DNA of 64,000 nucleotides from Microbacterium allomyrinae (lineage in GTDB: Bacteria > Actinomycetota > Actinomycetes > Actinomycetales > Microbacteriaceae), in contig NZ_JAGTTN010000001.1 in NCBI RefSeq assembly GCF_020682705.1, forward strand, positions 372,001-436,000. The letters run 5' to 3'. Positions 53,408 through 64,000 of the stretch are shown piece after piece; positions within the stretch are counted from its first letter, which is position 1, and the number at the start of each line of letters is the position of its first letter. Under the pieces are notes generated by a model that made no database searches, was not told where the DNA came from, and was given only the letters and a program-made list of their open reading frames with translations. The position numbers and the translations under genes were made by a program.

Positions 53408-53441
53408 CAGAACGGCCCCTCCCGAAGGAGGGGCCGTTCTG
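53408..53441. terminator. Bidirectional terminator between WXG100 and groEL genes
   Basis: Perfect 15-base arms (53408-53422, 53427-53441) enclose CGAA. It serves the rightward WXG100 gene and the leftward groEL gene, which end on either side. Confidence 0.85.
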
Positions 53442-53472
53442 TGAACGCGTTACGCGGTCGTGGAATTCTGGA

Positions 53473-55156
<1,684 letters not shown>

Positions 55157-55217
55157 TACATTCTGGCACTCGCCCCTATCGAGTGCAAGCCACGGGGAAG
55201 GTTGCTGAAACGAACGG

Positions 55218-55246
55218 AAACGGGATGCCGACGCGGCATCCCGTTT
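55218..55246 (-). terminator. Terminator behind cspA
   Basis: AAACGGGATGCCG and its complement form a 13-base stem with loop ACG, 45 bases after the cspA stop on the minus strand. Only three T follow. Confidence 0.6.
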
Positions 55247-55290
55247 CCCGATTCGATCCGACGCTCTACGTCGGGCGCGATCCCCTGCTG

Positions 55291-55491
55291 TCAGACGACG
55301 CGCACCGACTCCGCCTGCGGGCCCTTCTGGCCCGAACCGACCGTGAACTCCACGGTCTGGCCCTCTTCGAGGACGCGGAACCCGTTCATGTCGATGTTGG
55401 AGTAGTGAACGAAGACATCTTGGCCGTCGGTGACGGTGATGAAACCGAAACCCTTCTCGGCGTTGAACCACTTCACGGTGCCCTGAGTCAT
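55291..55491 (-). CDS. cspA: Cold-shock protein CspA
   Basis: The 66-residue protein is a standard cold-shock OB fold with RNP1 KGFGFI and RNP2 VFVHY. It binds single-stranded RNA and DNA and prevents secondary structure. CAGGAG precedes the ATG. It is separate from the long cold-shock protein at 43057-43440. It lies between groEL and the LytR_C gene, and a hairpin follows it. Confidence 0.95.
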   Translation of the reverse strand: MTQGTVKWFNAEKGFGFITVTDGQDVFVHYSNIDMNGFRVLEEGQTVEFTVGSGQKGPQAESVRVV

Positions 55492-55628
55492 GCAGAATCT
55501 CCTGTTGCCTGGCGGTACTGGGCTTCATCGTATTCACGGCAGAACCGGCCGATCGCGCGGTTCGTCACTTGTTGACACGCTTGCACTCAAGTGTTTACCG
55601 GCGTGAAACACACCCCTGTGGGCAGGCG

Positions 55629-56198
55629 TCAGGGAGTGGGCGCAGGGGTCTGGCCGGCCGCGGTGCGATCGAGGCCGATGACCACCGTCAGTTGCGAAGA
55701 CTCCGGATCTGCCGACGGATAGGCGTCGCTCTGCTCGGTCGCCGCTCCGCCGATGACCTGCGCAAGGCCGGCCGCGGCCGCCTCGTCCTCGGCGTTCACG
55801 TAGAACACCGTCGTCTCGGCGAAGTCCTGCGAACCCGCCTCGCCTGCCTGGACGTCGTCGGCGAGCCATCCCGCACCCACCACCACGTCCTTCATCTGCG
55901 TCGCGAGTCCCTGCTCGGGCGTCGCGTTGAGGATGAGGACGTCGAAGGTCGTGTCGACCACCGGAGTGACCTCGGGAATCGGCTCGACGGTCGGCGTCGG
56001 CTCAGGGAAGAGGTCGATGCGACCGGCCGCGAGCAGGGTGCCGAAGATGCCGACGGCGATGAGGACGATGGTGGCCAGCGCAGCCCACAGCAGCACGACC
56101 CAGCCCCGCATGCGGGGGTTCTCGGCTCGATGGGCGCCGACGCGGTCCGTGTCAGGAAGCTCGTCGAAGCGATCCCGGGGGAAGGTCGTTCGGGGCAC
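55629..56198 (-). CDS. LytR C-terminal domain membrane protein
   Basis: The 189-residue protein has a cytoplasmic N-terminus, one membrane helix (about 32-58), a Pro/Thr linker and the LytR_C domain (FDVLILNATPEQGLATQMKD; FYVNAEDEAAAAGLAQVI). This domain normally ends wall-teichoic/arabinogalactan ligases, but here it stands alone, as in mycobacterial Rv0431-type proteins. GTG start with a TAACAT -10 eight bases away, so it may be leaderless. Confidence 0.88.
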   Translation of the reverse strand: MPRTTFPRDRFDELPDTDRVGAHRAENPRMRGWVVLLWAALATIVLIAVGIFGTLLAAGRIDLFPEPTPTVEPIPEVTPVVDTTFDVLILNATPEQGLATQMKDVVVGAGWLADDVQAGEAGSQDFAETTVFYVNAEDEAAAAGLAQVIGGAATEQSDAYPSADPESSQLTVVIGLDRTAAGQTPAPTP

Positions 56199-56297
56199 CC
56201 GATGATGTTACCGGGCGAACTCCTGAGGAACCTGCGTGCGGCGGCGGGTCGGCGATGTCGGCGGGCACCCGCCCATCGATGGCGGCATCAGCCGCCG

Positions 56298-56546
56298 TCA
56301 GTGTGCGTCTGCGGTGCGGCTGGAGCGGGCCGCCGTGCGCGCGTCCCGCAGGCGGCGCAGCCGCTTGACCAGCATCGGATCGTGCTGCTGCGCATCGGTC
56401 GTGTCGATGAGCCGACCGAGCAGCTGGTAGTACCTGGCGGGCGACAGCCCGAGCTCGGCGCGGATCGCCTCCTCCTTGACCCCCGCGTGCCTGCGCCACT
56501 CGGCCTCGAAGTCGAGGAGGGCGCGGTCGCGGTCACTGAGGGGCAC
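56298..56546 (-). CDS. DUF3263 family protein
   Basis: The 82-residue protein is a DUF3263 member, probably helix-turn-helix (LLDFEAEWRRHAGVKEEAIRAELGLSPARYYQLL). In mycobacteria the homologous gene (Rv0430) also lies next to the LytR_C gene and near groEL2, so synteny is kept. GTG start with TAGCGT 6 bases upstream suggests a leaderless message. DNA binding is inferred. Confidence 0.85.
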   Translation of the reverse strand: MPLSDRDRALLDFEAEWRRHAGVKEEAIRAELGLSPARYYQLLGRLIDTTDAQQHDPMLVKRLRRLRDARTAARSSRTADAH

Positions 56547-56555
56547 GATTCCACG

Positions 56556-57656
56556 CTAGCCCGCGGCATCCGTCCTGCCCGCACGCCACTCCACGAACGC
56601 GCCCAACGGGTCGACGGCGGCGAGGGGGTCGCCGTTTCGACCGAGGACGAAGCCGCTCCACGCGGCCGGATCGATCGGAGGATTCCAGGTTCCGTACGGT
56701 CCGAGAGCGCCGTGCAGACCCGGCGGATCGATCGAGATCCACACCGCCTCGAGCGTGCGCAACGTCTGGATGAGCCGATCTCGACCCGCCCGCGGGATGT
56801 GCGGGAGAACTCCGGGCGTCGTCACGACGAGCGTCGCGCCCGCAGGTGCTCCAGACGCGATCTTCCGCAGGACCGCGGGTTCGGAGGCGTCGCCGGCATG
56901 CAGCAGCGGCGGCTCGGCGGCCGCGATGTCGAGCGCGGCCTCGATCCTCGCTTCGCGTCCCCGCTCCCCCGGCCATACGAGGCTGGTGAGGAATCGCCGG
57001 TCACCCGGGTCTGCGGCATCCAGGGGGGCAAGATCGATCCCCGCACGCCACACCACTTCGGGCATCCGCAGGGGCGGATCTCCCGCAACCTCGCATTCCA
57101 GCACGACGGACGAGACCCCCGTCGCCGGATCGAGCGCGGTCACCCGTGCGCCGGCACGATCGCGGAACCGGTACGAGTAGCGGTCGGGGTACAGGCAGAG
57201 CCCGGCGCTCGCGCCGATCTCGAGCAGCGCGAGCGGCCCTTCGATCTCGGCGAGCGCCGGAAGAAGCGCGGCGCACCGGAGCGGCTCATTCGTCTGGAGA
57301 CTGCGGCGGGATGCCTCCGCCACGACATCGTCGGCGTGTTCACGGACCCATTCGCGCCACGTGGCGTAGTCCGCCTCGGGGGCTCCGAGCAGGCGGGTCA
57401 CGGCGAACACGAGAGGAGGCTGACGCCGAGTCTCGGGAATGCGGCCGAGGATCTCTGCCACGCTCGGATCGGCGGCCACTCCTGCCGCCCATTCGGCGTA
57501 CAGGGCGGACCGCCCCGCCGCCTCGTCACGCGCGAACCTCGCGTACCGGTCGGCGGCGGACGCCGTCGCGACCCCGCGCCCCGAGGCTCCGTGCGGCGCG
57601 CCGGCGGCGGGAGGAGCGGGAGCGGGGACATTTCCCATCCGGTCATCTTTGCGCAT
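56556..57656 (-). CDS. DUF2332 family protein
   Basis: The 366-residue protein matches DUF2332, an actinobacterial family of unknown function. Landmarks are ALLEIGASAGLCLYPDRYSY, a SAM-binding-like glycine segment, and GATLVVTTPGVLPHI in the second half. The start could be 57656 or 57638. The product may be a methyltransferase-like enzyme judging by GASAGL; I cannot confirm this by eye. Confidence 0.85.
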   Translation of the reverse strand: MRKDDRMGNVPAPAPPAAGAPHGASGRGVATASAADRYARFARDEAAGRSALYAEWAAGVAADPSVAEILGRIPETRRQPPLVFAVTRLLGAPEADYATWREWVREHADDVVAEASRRSLQTNEPLRCAALLPALAEIEGPLALLEIGASAGLCLYPDRYSYRFRDRAGARVTALDPATGVSSVVLECEVAGDPPLRMPEVVWRAGIDLAPLDAADPGDRRFLTSLVWPGERGREARIEAALDIAAAEPPLLHAGDASEPAVLRKIASGAPAGATLVVTTPGVLPHIPRAGRDRLIQTLRTLEAVWISIDPPGLHGALGPYGTWNPPIDPAAWSGFVLGRNGDPLAAVDPLGAFVEWRAGRTDAAG

Positions 57657-57795
57657 CGACCGCTCTCACGGGCAACGTGCAGGCGCGAGGGCGCGGGCAC
57701 GCCCCGGCTGGGGTTGAATGGAGGTGAGCGGTCTCGTCGCGCCGGATGGACGGGTGCCTCCGGAGCATCCGCTCGTCCGTGCAGAGGAGAATCCC

Positions 57796-58200
57796 ATGAC
57801 GTACGCGGTTGACAAGTCGGATGCGCAATGGCGCGACGAGCTGAGCCCGGAGCAGTACGCGGTGCTGCGCGAAGCGGGCACCGAGCGCGCGTGGACCGGC
57901 GAACTGCTCGACGAACACCGCGCCGGCCTCTACACGTGCGCCGCATGCGGCGCGGAGCTGTTCCAGAGCGGTACCAAGTTCGACTCGCACTGTGGCTGGC
58001 CGAGCTTCTACGAATCGATCCGCCCCGAAGCGGTCGAGTTGATCGACGACACCAGCCACGGGATGGTCCGCACCGAGGTGCGCTGCGCCGCATGCGGCTC
58101 GCACCTGGGCCACGTCTTCCCCGACGGCTTCGGCACGCCGACCGGCGACCGCTACTGCATGAACTCGCTCTCGCTGGAGTTCACGGCGGAAGGCGAGTGA
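57796..58200 (+). CDS. msrB: Peptide-methionine (R)-S-oxide reductase
   Basis: The 134-residue enzyme reduces methionine-R-sulfoxide. Zinc cysteines Cys48, Cys51, Cys97 and Cys100 and the catalytic Cys121 in RYCMNSLSLEF are all present; Cys66 may serve as resolving residue. AGAGGAG precedes the ATG. The stop overlaps the nitroreductase start by one base, so the two oxidative-stress genes are co-transcribed. Confidence 0.96.
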   Translation: MTYAVDKSDAQWRDELSPEQYAVLREAGTERAWTGELLDEHRAGLYTCAACGAELFQSGTKFDSHCGWPSFYESIRPEAVELIDDTSHGMVRTEVRCAACGSHLGHVFPDGFGTPTGDRYCMNSLSLEFTAEGE

Positions 58201-58751
58201 TGTCGAGCGCACTGGAGGCGATGCAGGAGCGCCGCTCGTGGTCCAAGGTCACCGATGACGCCCCCACGCACGCGGAGCTGCTCGAGCTGGTCGCGGCGGC
58301 CGGCCGGGTCGCCGACCATTCGTCGATGCACCCGTGGCGCCTCATCGAGCTGCGCGGCGCAGATCGAGTGCGTCTCGCGCGCGCGATCGGCAAGGCGGAA
58401 GGCGACAAGGGACCGTCGTCGAAGCCGCTGCGTGCGCCGCTGCTGATTGCGATCGTGGCGACCTTCCGCAAGAGTGACAAAGTGCCGCGGTGGGAGCAGG
58501 AGGCCGTTGCCTCGGGCGTCGCGCATGCCCTCAGCCTGCTGCTGGACGAAGCAGGCTGGGGCGTGTTCTGGCGCACCGGGCACTACACCCGGGCCAAGGC
58601 CGTCGCGAAGGCGCATGGCCTGGCGAAGAACGAAGAACTGCTGGGCTGGCTCTACGTGGGCGGCAAACCGTCCCGCAGCCGTGCGGGACGCCGCAAGACG
58701 ATCGAGGCGCGCAAGTACGTCTCACGGATGCCGAAGCCCTCGAAGGACTGA
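58200..58751 (+). CDS. Nitroreductase family protein
   Basis: The 183-residue flavoprotein belongs to the nitroreductase family (QERRSWSKVTDDAPTHAEL; AAGRVADHSSMHPWRLI; LLLDEAGWGVFWRTG). These FMN enzymes reduce quinones, nitro groups or flavins with NAD(P)H. The gene is translationally coupled to msrB, which suggests a reductive stress-protection unit. The substrate is not clear from sequence. Confidence 0.88.
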   Translation: MSSALEAMQERRSWSKVTDDAPTHAELLELVAAAGRVADHSSMHPWRLIELRGADRVRLARAIGKAEGDKGPSSKPLRAPLLIAIVATFRKSDKVPRWEQEAVASGVAHALSLLLDEAGWGVFWRTGHYTRAKAVAKAHGLAKNEELLGWLYVGGKPSRSRAGRRKTIEARKYVSRMPKPSKD

Positions 58752-58752
58752 C

Positions 58753-59709
58753 TCAGCGGGTGCGTCGGCGGCGCCAGGGCACGGCGGCGACCACGACCGA
58801 TGCCAGGGCCACCGTCACCATGACGACCTGCTGCGCGAGCGCCGGGCTGGCCGGCGCAGGCCACAGCAGGTCGAGCAGCAGCGACGTGAGCAACTGGCCG
58901 ACGACTGCTCCGAGCCCCAGCAGCAGCACGCCCGTGTACTGCACCACCGCTGCTCCGAGCGCGATGTAGACGACACCGAGCGCGCCGCCGACGTAGAGCC
59001 ACGGATCGGAGGGGAGAGATGCGGGCGGACCGGCGACGATGAGGTGGATGGCCGCCGCGATCACGAGCAGCACCGTGCCGCCCGCGAAATTCACGAACGT
59101 CGCCGTCAGCGGCGTCCGCACGCGCTGACGCAGGCGCCCATTGGTCGCCTGCTGCCACGCGATCCCCATGCCGGCGAAGAACGGCAACGCGATCATCCAC
59201 AGCGGCACATCCGACAGACCGCCGCCGCCCAGCGCGATCGCGACGGCGACGAGCGCCAGGACGCCGCCCATCAGCCGCGGCACGGTCACTGCGACCGTAC
59301 CGGCCGGTCCGTAGCCGATACGGTCCAGCACGAGTCCGTTCACGGTCTGACCCGCCACGACACCGACGGTGAACAGCGAGACCCCGATGAGCCCGACCGC
59401 CAGGCCCTGCGTCGCCACCGTGAGCGCGCCGGCCGCTCCGCCGGCGAGCATCCACCACGGAATGCTCCGCGTGCGCACTCCGGTCACCAGAAGAGAGAAG
59501 CCCGCGCGGCCCGACGGAAGAACGGCCGACAGCACGATGAGGATCACGAGACCCGACCCGAACGACACCACCGCCGCCGCGAACCCGTCTTCGAGGCGCA
59601 CACCGAGCTCCCCGTTGACGCGGGCCTGTGCTGCGGTCATGACCCCGATCGCCACGGCCGCGCCGAGCGCGATCCAGGTGGGCATGCGTCGCTCGGTCAC
59701 TCGTCCCAT
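58753..59709 (-). CDS. DMT family transporter (YdcZ type)
   Basis: The 318-residue protein has about ten membrane helices in two inverted halves, each starting with the DUF606/DMT_YdcZ pattern (AAQARVNGELGVRL; WQQATNGRLRQRV). The two parts appear fused, whereas many relatives have one five-helix half. Substrates for this family are unknown. It converges on the nitroreductase gene with a one-base gap. Confidence 0.88.
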   Translation of the reverse strand: MGRVTERRMPTWIALGAAVAIGVMTAAQARVNGELGVRLEDGFAAAVVSFGSGLVILIVLSAVLPSGRAGFSLLVTGVRTRSIPWWMLAGGAAGALTVATQGLAVGLIGVSLFTVGVVAGQTVNGLVLDRIGYGPAGTVAVTVPRLMGGVLALVAVAIALGGGGLSDVPLWMIALPFFAGMGIAWQQATNGRLRQRVRTPLTATFVNFAGGTVLLVIAAAIHLIVAGPPASLPSDPWLYVGGALGVVYIALGAAVVQYTGVLLLGLGAVVGQLLTSLLLDLLWPAPASPALAQQVVMVTVALASVVVAAVPWRRRRTR

Positions 59710-59767
59710 CTTGCCCTGCGCGTGCGCGCCCCGCCGACCGTCCGCGGCGGGCAGCGGACGCTGCGGT

Positions 59768-59773
59768 TACCCT
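59768..59773 (+). promoter_or_regulatory. -10 hexamer of a leaderless promoter
   Basis: TACCCT ends 5 bases before the GTG at 59779. There is no ribosome site, and the gene is probably leaderless. Confidence 0.4.
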
Positions 59774-59778
59774 GGAGC

Positions 59779-60441
59779 GTGGCCGTCTCCGCTCGCACTC
59801 GCAGGCTCCTCACGTGGCTGCCTGCCGCCATCCTGGTGCTCGTCATCGCCGGGGTGGTGTTCGCGTCCTTCGCGATCCAGGAGTCGTGGTGGACGCAGGA
59901 GAACCCCGCCGCCTCGGTCGACCAGAAGGCCTCGGACGGCTCCAGCATGCTCACCGACGCGGGATTCGATTACGCCAACGTCGAGGGTGTCGTCCGCGTG
60001 CGCGTCGGCGAAGGCGGGCTCTCGGCCACCGAACTGGGACTGCCCATCGACGGCGAGAAGACCGCCGACTTCCGCCGGCCGCTACGCGCCGTGATCGCGA
60101 GCGGCGACGCGGTGCATGTGCTCGACGACATCGCCGGCCTCACCGCGACCTCGCAGGGCGACGAGCTCGTCGAGGTGTCGCTGCGCCCCGACGTCGTGCA
60201 GGGCTGGTCGGGCGCGATCGGGTACCTGCAGGCGCTCGCTCGCGATTTCGGATGGGATGCCGCGCAGCTCGACTCGCTCGAGACCGAGATCTCCGAGTTC
60301 AATCGTGCAGGCGAGGGTGAAACCTTCACGGCGACGATCGGGCCCGGCACGACCGGCGACGCGACGGTGACCGCCACCCTCGTGTTCGACCGTGCGAGCG
60401 GAGCGACCCCCGTGCTGATCACGTTCGCTCCTGCAGGCTGA
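59779..60441 (+). CDS. Unknown membrane-anchored exported protein
   Basis: The 220-residue protein has a basic N-terminus, one membrane helix (about 12-32, WLPAAILVLVIAGVVFASF), and an extracellular domain with repeats of beta-strand-like segments (VVRVRVGEGGLSATELGLP; VTATLVFDRASGATPVLI). It resembles actinobacterial hypothetical proteins that I cannot name. Divergent from the DMT transporter. Confidence 0.65.
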   Translation: MAVSARTRRLLTWLPAAILVLVIAGVVFASFAIQESWWTQENPAASVDQKASDGSSMLTDAGFDYANVEGVVRVRVGEGGLSATELGLPIDGEKTADFRRPLRAVIASGDAVHVLDDIAGLTATSQGDELVEVSLRPDVVQGWSGAIGYLQALARDFGWDAAQLDSLETEISEFNRAGEGETFTATIGPGTTGDATVTATLVFDRASGATPVLITFAPAG

Positions 60442-60477
60442 CCGCGCGCGTTCGCGAGCGGGGAGCGCTGGCTCGGA

Positions 60478-61023
60478 TCAATTCACTCGAGCCGGCAGCA
60501 TGCGCGACAGCGAGGATGCGAGGTCGTTGAACTCCTGATCGCTGATCGGGCGACGGAACAGGGAGTCTGCGCTCACGGGCACGAAGCCGACGCACGCCAT
60601 TTCACCCTGCTGGATCCATCGGACCCAGATACGGGGGAACAAGCGATCGCTGTCGACTCGAACGTCCACGCCCGGCGTCCCCCGGTCGATCCTCTTTGCG
60701 CGAGACAGCATCGCGTCGAATTTCAGCGGGCGACCACCGATCGGTCTCTTGAGTTCCCAGAACTCCACCGCGTCGTCCGTGACCCGCATCCCGACGAACG
60801 AATGGGGCGACTCGCTGCCGAAGCGCAACTGAGTGAAAATCCCTTCGGGAGCGAACGTGCCGCCCGCGAGTAAGCCGACCACACAAATCCCCTGCGAGCT
60901 AGCCGACGTCATCGCTGACCGCAGCCGGATGCGCCATCGGCGGGCTTGCAGCGTAAGCGGCGCGACGATCACGATCGCGAAGAGCACACCGAGTCCGGCA
61001 GCGGCGACTCCGGCGATCTCCAT
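60478..61023 (-). CDS. Unknown membrane-anchored protein
   Basis: The 181-residue protein begins with one membrane helix (about 5-26) followed by a soluble domain with FGSESPHSFVGMRVTDD and WVRWIQQGEMACVGFVPV. Codon use looks less GC-biased than its neighbours, and it stands directly before tRNA-Thr, so horizontal gain at the tRNA is possible; no integrase is near. Function unknown. Confidence 0.6.
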   Translation of the reverse strand: MEIAGVAAAGLGVLFAIVIVAPLTLQARRWRIRLRSAMTSASSQGICVVGLLAGGTFAPEGIFTQLRFGSESPHSFVGMRVTDDAVEFWELKRPIGGRPLKFDAMLSRAKRIDRGTPGVDVRVDSDRLFPRIWVRWIQQGEMACVGFVPVSADSLFRRPISDQEFNDLASSLSRMLPARVN

Positions 61024-61184
61024 TGTGCTGGCTCCCTACCCGCGGTCGCGACTCCGCGGTTCGAGAGTCCGGCGGACACCTCACGATAGCCGTGGAGGTT
61101 CCGCGCGTGAACCGCGGAAAGCGAATATCTGGGCGAGGCTTGGGGCTGTCGGAGAAGAACCAGACCAGACCATGCCGATTCTGG

Positions 61185-61257
61185 AGCCGACTGCGGGACT
61201 CGAACCCGCAACCCCCTAATTACAAGTTAGGTGCGCTACCAATTGCGCCAAGCCGGC
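61185..61257 (-). tRNA. tRNA-Thr (anticodon TGT)
   Basis: The minus strand folds as a tRNA. Acceptor GCCGGCT pairs with AGTCGGC, the D arm is GCGC/GCGC, the anticodon loop CTTGTAA between CCTAA and TTAGG gives TGT (reads ACA), and the T arm is GCGGG-TTCGAGT-CCCGC. The discriminator is T. Confidence 0.95.
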
Positions 61258-61296
61258 AAGGCGCCCAGTCTACCGGCGCTCGTCCCCCTGCTCGTG

Positions 61297-62271
61297 TCAG
61301 GGAGTCGGGGTGGCGGTCGGAGTCGGCGTCGCCTTGTAGTACGAGTCGCTCGAGACCGTGAGCACGAACTGGGCGAACTCCTTGGGGTCGTCCAGGGCGC
61401 CGACGTACTGCGTGCCGTTGACGAGCACCATCGGAGTGCTGGTGAGCGCGACGCCGTCGGTGCCGGGCAGTTCCTTCAGCGCACGCTCGGTGGCCGTCTT
61501 CGCCCACGAGGCGTACGACTGCTCCTCGATGCACGAGCGCACGACCTTGGGGCCGTCCAGGCCCACGCCGATCGCGAGAGCGGCGAGCTCACTGTCGGTG
61601 AGGCCGTCCGAGTCGACGTCAGGCTGCTCGACGAGCAGGGCGTTGTTGAACGCGAAGAAATAGTCGGGCGAGTGCTGGGCAACGCACGCGGCGGCGTTGG
61701 CCGCGCGGAGCGAGTACTTCGTGCCGTTGGACTTCGCGGTGAGCATCGCGACCGGATAGTACGTGAGAGTCGCGGCGTCCTCGGCGACCCATTTCGACAA
61801 CTGCTGCACATTCGCGATCTGGAAATCGCGCGAACCGGTCGAGAGGTAGTCCACATACACGCGGATGTCCACGGCCGGCACCTCGGTGGCGGTGGCGGTG
61901 GCGGTGGGCGTCGGCTCGGTCGCCTCTGCCGCCACATCACCCTCGGGTGAAGGAGTCGCCGCCTCGCCGCCCAGGATCGAGCCGTTCGCACCGGTCTGCT
62001 CGGACGTGACCCCGGCACCGGTGACGCCGGTGATCATGAAGCCGTAGTCCACGCCGTTGGCCGGGCTCATCGTCGGCTTCGATGCGCTGGACGAGACCGT
62101 CCACGTCACCACGACAGCGATCACGGCCACGACGGCCACGATCGCGACCGCCAGCGTCGAGCGCAGGATCAGGCGATCGCGGGACTGGCGCGCCTGCACC
62201 TGCTGCGCCTTCTCACGCACCGCGTCGCGGCGCTCGCTGGACGCGGCGTTCGGTGACTCGTCGCTCGACAT
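61297..62271 (-). CDS. DsbA-family (thioredoxin-fold) protein without CxxC
   Basis: The 324-residue protein has a cytoplasmic helix (KAQQVQARQSRDRL), one membrane helix (about 38-58), a Thr/Pro linker and a Thioredoxin_4 domain. Where DsbA proteins have CxxC the sequence reads VDYLSTGSRDF (140-150), so it cannot form the usual disulfide. Two other cysteines lie in AAACVAQH and VRSCIEEQ, a possible structural disulfide. A TPT repeat ends the protein. Its role is probably structural or substrate-binding. Confidence 0.88.
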   Translation of the reverse strand: MSSDESPNAASSERRDAVREKAQQVQARQSRDRLILRSTLAVAIVAVVAVIAVVVTWTVSSSASKPTMSPANGVDYGFMITGVTGAGVTSEQTGANGSILGGEAATPSPEGDVAAEATEPTPTATATATEVPAVDIRVYVDYLSTGSRDFQIANVQQLSKWVAEDAATLTYYPVAMLTAKSNGTKYSLRAANAAACVAQHSPDYFFAFNNALLVEQPDVDSDGLTDSELAALAIGVGLDGPKVVRSCIEEQSYASWAKTATERALKELPGTDGVALTSTPMVLVNGTQYVGALDDPKEFAQFVLTVSSDSYYKATPTPTATPTP

Positions 62272-62495
62272 GGAACCTCTCGGACGGATTTGGGCCGGTG
62301 GATCGGCGGGGGCCGCACGGGAAAGCGGCCGTCCACGATGCTAGCCAGCCACCCTGGGAAATGCCCAGACGCAACCTCCAGGCACGCCGTGTCATACTGT
62401 TTTCTGCGCCCGATGAAGGGCGTGCGGGCAAGCCCCCGCTCATTCCATCACTACGGATCGTCCGGCACGTACCTGCCGGTGAAGGAGAAGAAAAC

Positions 62496-63599
<1,104 letters not shown>

Positions 63600-63608
63600 G
63601 CGGTAAGT

Positions 63609-63654
63609 CGCGACGGCGCGGGTGGGAATCCTCCCCCCGCGCCGTCGCGCTTTT
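63609..63654 (+). terminator. Rho-independent terminator behind the sugar ATPase gene
   Basis: CGCGACGGCGCGGG (63609-63622) pairs perfectly with 63636-63649, followed by CTTTT. Confidence 0.85.
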
Positions 63655-63700
63655 CTGTCCGGCCCTGAACAACACCGTCGCGCAACGTGAGGAAGTGACC

Positions 63701-64000
63701 GTGCCAGACGCACTGAGCATCACCGCGAGCAGTGTCGATCCGGGTCTGCTGACCCTGCCGTGGTCCACACCGCTCGCCGACTGGCCGTCGAGCAGCATCG
63801 TCTATCTGCCCAAGGGCATCTCACGGCACCTGGTGCGTTTCGCGAACCTGTCCGGCCGAGTCGTGGCGGTCAAAGAGACGACCGAGGCCATGGCACGCCG
63901 CGAGTACGACATGCTCGGCAACCTGGATCGCCTGGACGTGCCGTGCGTGCAGCGCGTGGCGGTGATCGCCGGGCGCAAGGATGCCGACGGCGACCCGCTT
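63701..64000 (+). CDS. DUF4032 family protein, N-terminal part
   Basis: A GTG with GAGGAAG upstream opens a frame of 100 codons that runs off the window. The segment LPKGISRHLVRF, AVKETTEAMARREYDML and the LDVPCVQRVAVIAGR block match DUF4032 proteins of actinobacteria, which have a protein-kinase-like N-terminus (the Lys in AVKET). A second in-frame GTG lies at 63695. Function is unknown. Confidence 0.8.
   Translation, partial: MPDALSITASSVDPGLLTLPWSTPLADWPSSSIVYLPKGISRHLVRFANLSGRVVAVKETTEAMARREYDMLGNLDRLDVPCVQRVAVIAGRKDADGDPL

Noticed and set aside
60478..61257. A second genomic island at tRNA-Thr
   Set aside because: Only one unknown gene adjoins the tRNA and there is no integrase or repeat nearby.

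Overview
The window comes from a high-GC actinobacterium, most likely a Microbacteriaceae member close to Microbacterium. This is inferred from gene content, not from a marker-gene search. The indicators are an imuA-imuB-dnaE2 mutasome behind a LexA box, a DtxR/IdeR repressor with iron boxes, groEL behind a perfect CIRCE element next to DUF3263 and LytR_C genes, a DUF3027/cold-shock gene pair, a WXG100 protein, and many genes whose start codon lies 5-8 bases after a -10 hexamer (leaderless).

Bases 1 to about 10780 look like a genomic island ending at a tRNA-Arg(CCT) gene. The left part holds defence-type genes: the C-terminal part of a DUF1998 (DrmB-like) protein, a divergent vsr / DNA cytosine-5 methyltransferase pair, and an overlapping MazG-like pyrophosphohydrolase plus GIY-YIG/DUF2075 ATPase pair. 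An intact tyrosine recombinase follows (4928-6058). Next come small one-helix membrane proteins and an Abi_C/HEPN-like protein, and then a near-identical 368-bp copy of the integrase 3' end lies directly beside the tRNA.

Bases 10900-22250 hold a manganese exporter, a VOC protein and an iron/siderophore cluster. The cluster has a two-subunit ABC transporter with an exporter fold and one fully decayed ATP site, a divergent AraC regulator, and a five-gene uptake operon (binding lipoprotein, siderophore-interacting reductase, two permeases, ATPase) joined by 4-base overlaps. Iron boxes lie in both control regions, and the likely regulator, dtxR, is at 31313-32014. A reductase closes this part.

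Bases 22400-34000 contain a DUF6325 gene with a tiny repeat protein, the SOS mutasome, an HNH nuclease, a candidate small gene ending in a terminator, an M23 peptidase, dtxR, serC and a TetR repressor. Bases 34200-42060 form an oligosaccharide- or oligopeptide-type ABC importer (binding protein, two ATPases, two permeases) followed by a GH3 beta-glucosidase. The AT-rich palindrome between tetR and the binding protein is probably its operator.

Bases 42080-53400 carry an acidic-tailed DUF3027 protein with a cold-shock partner, a helicase-associated protein plus XPB helicase, an oxidoreductase / FolP2-like / RibD-like operon, a two-component system and a WXG100 protein. Bases 53470-64000 carry groEL, cspA, LytR_C, DUF3263, DUF2332, msrB, a nitroreductase, a DMT exporter, unknown membrane proteins, tRNA-Thr(TGT), a DsbA-like protein without its CxxC, a UgpC/MsmK-type ATPase and the start of a DUF4032 gene.
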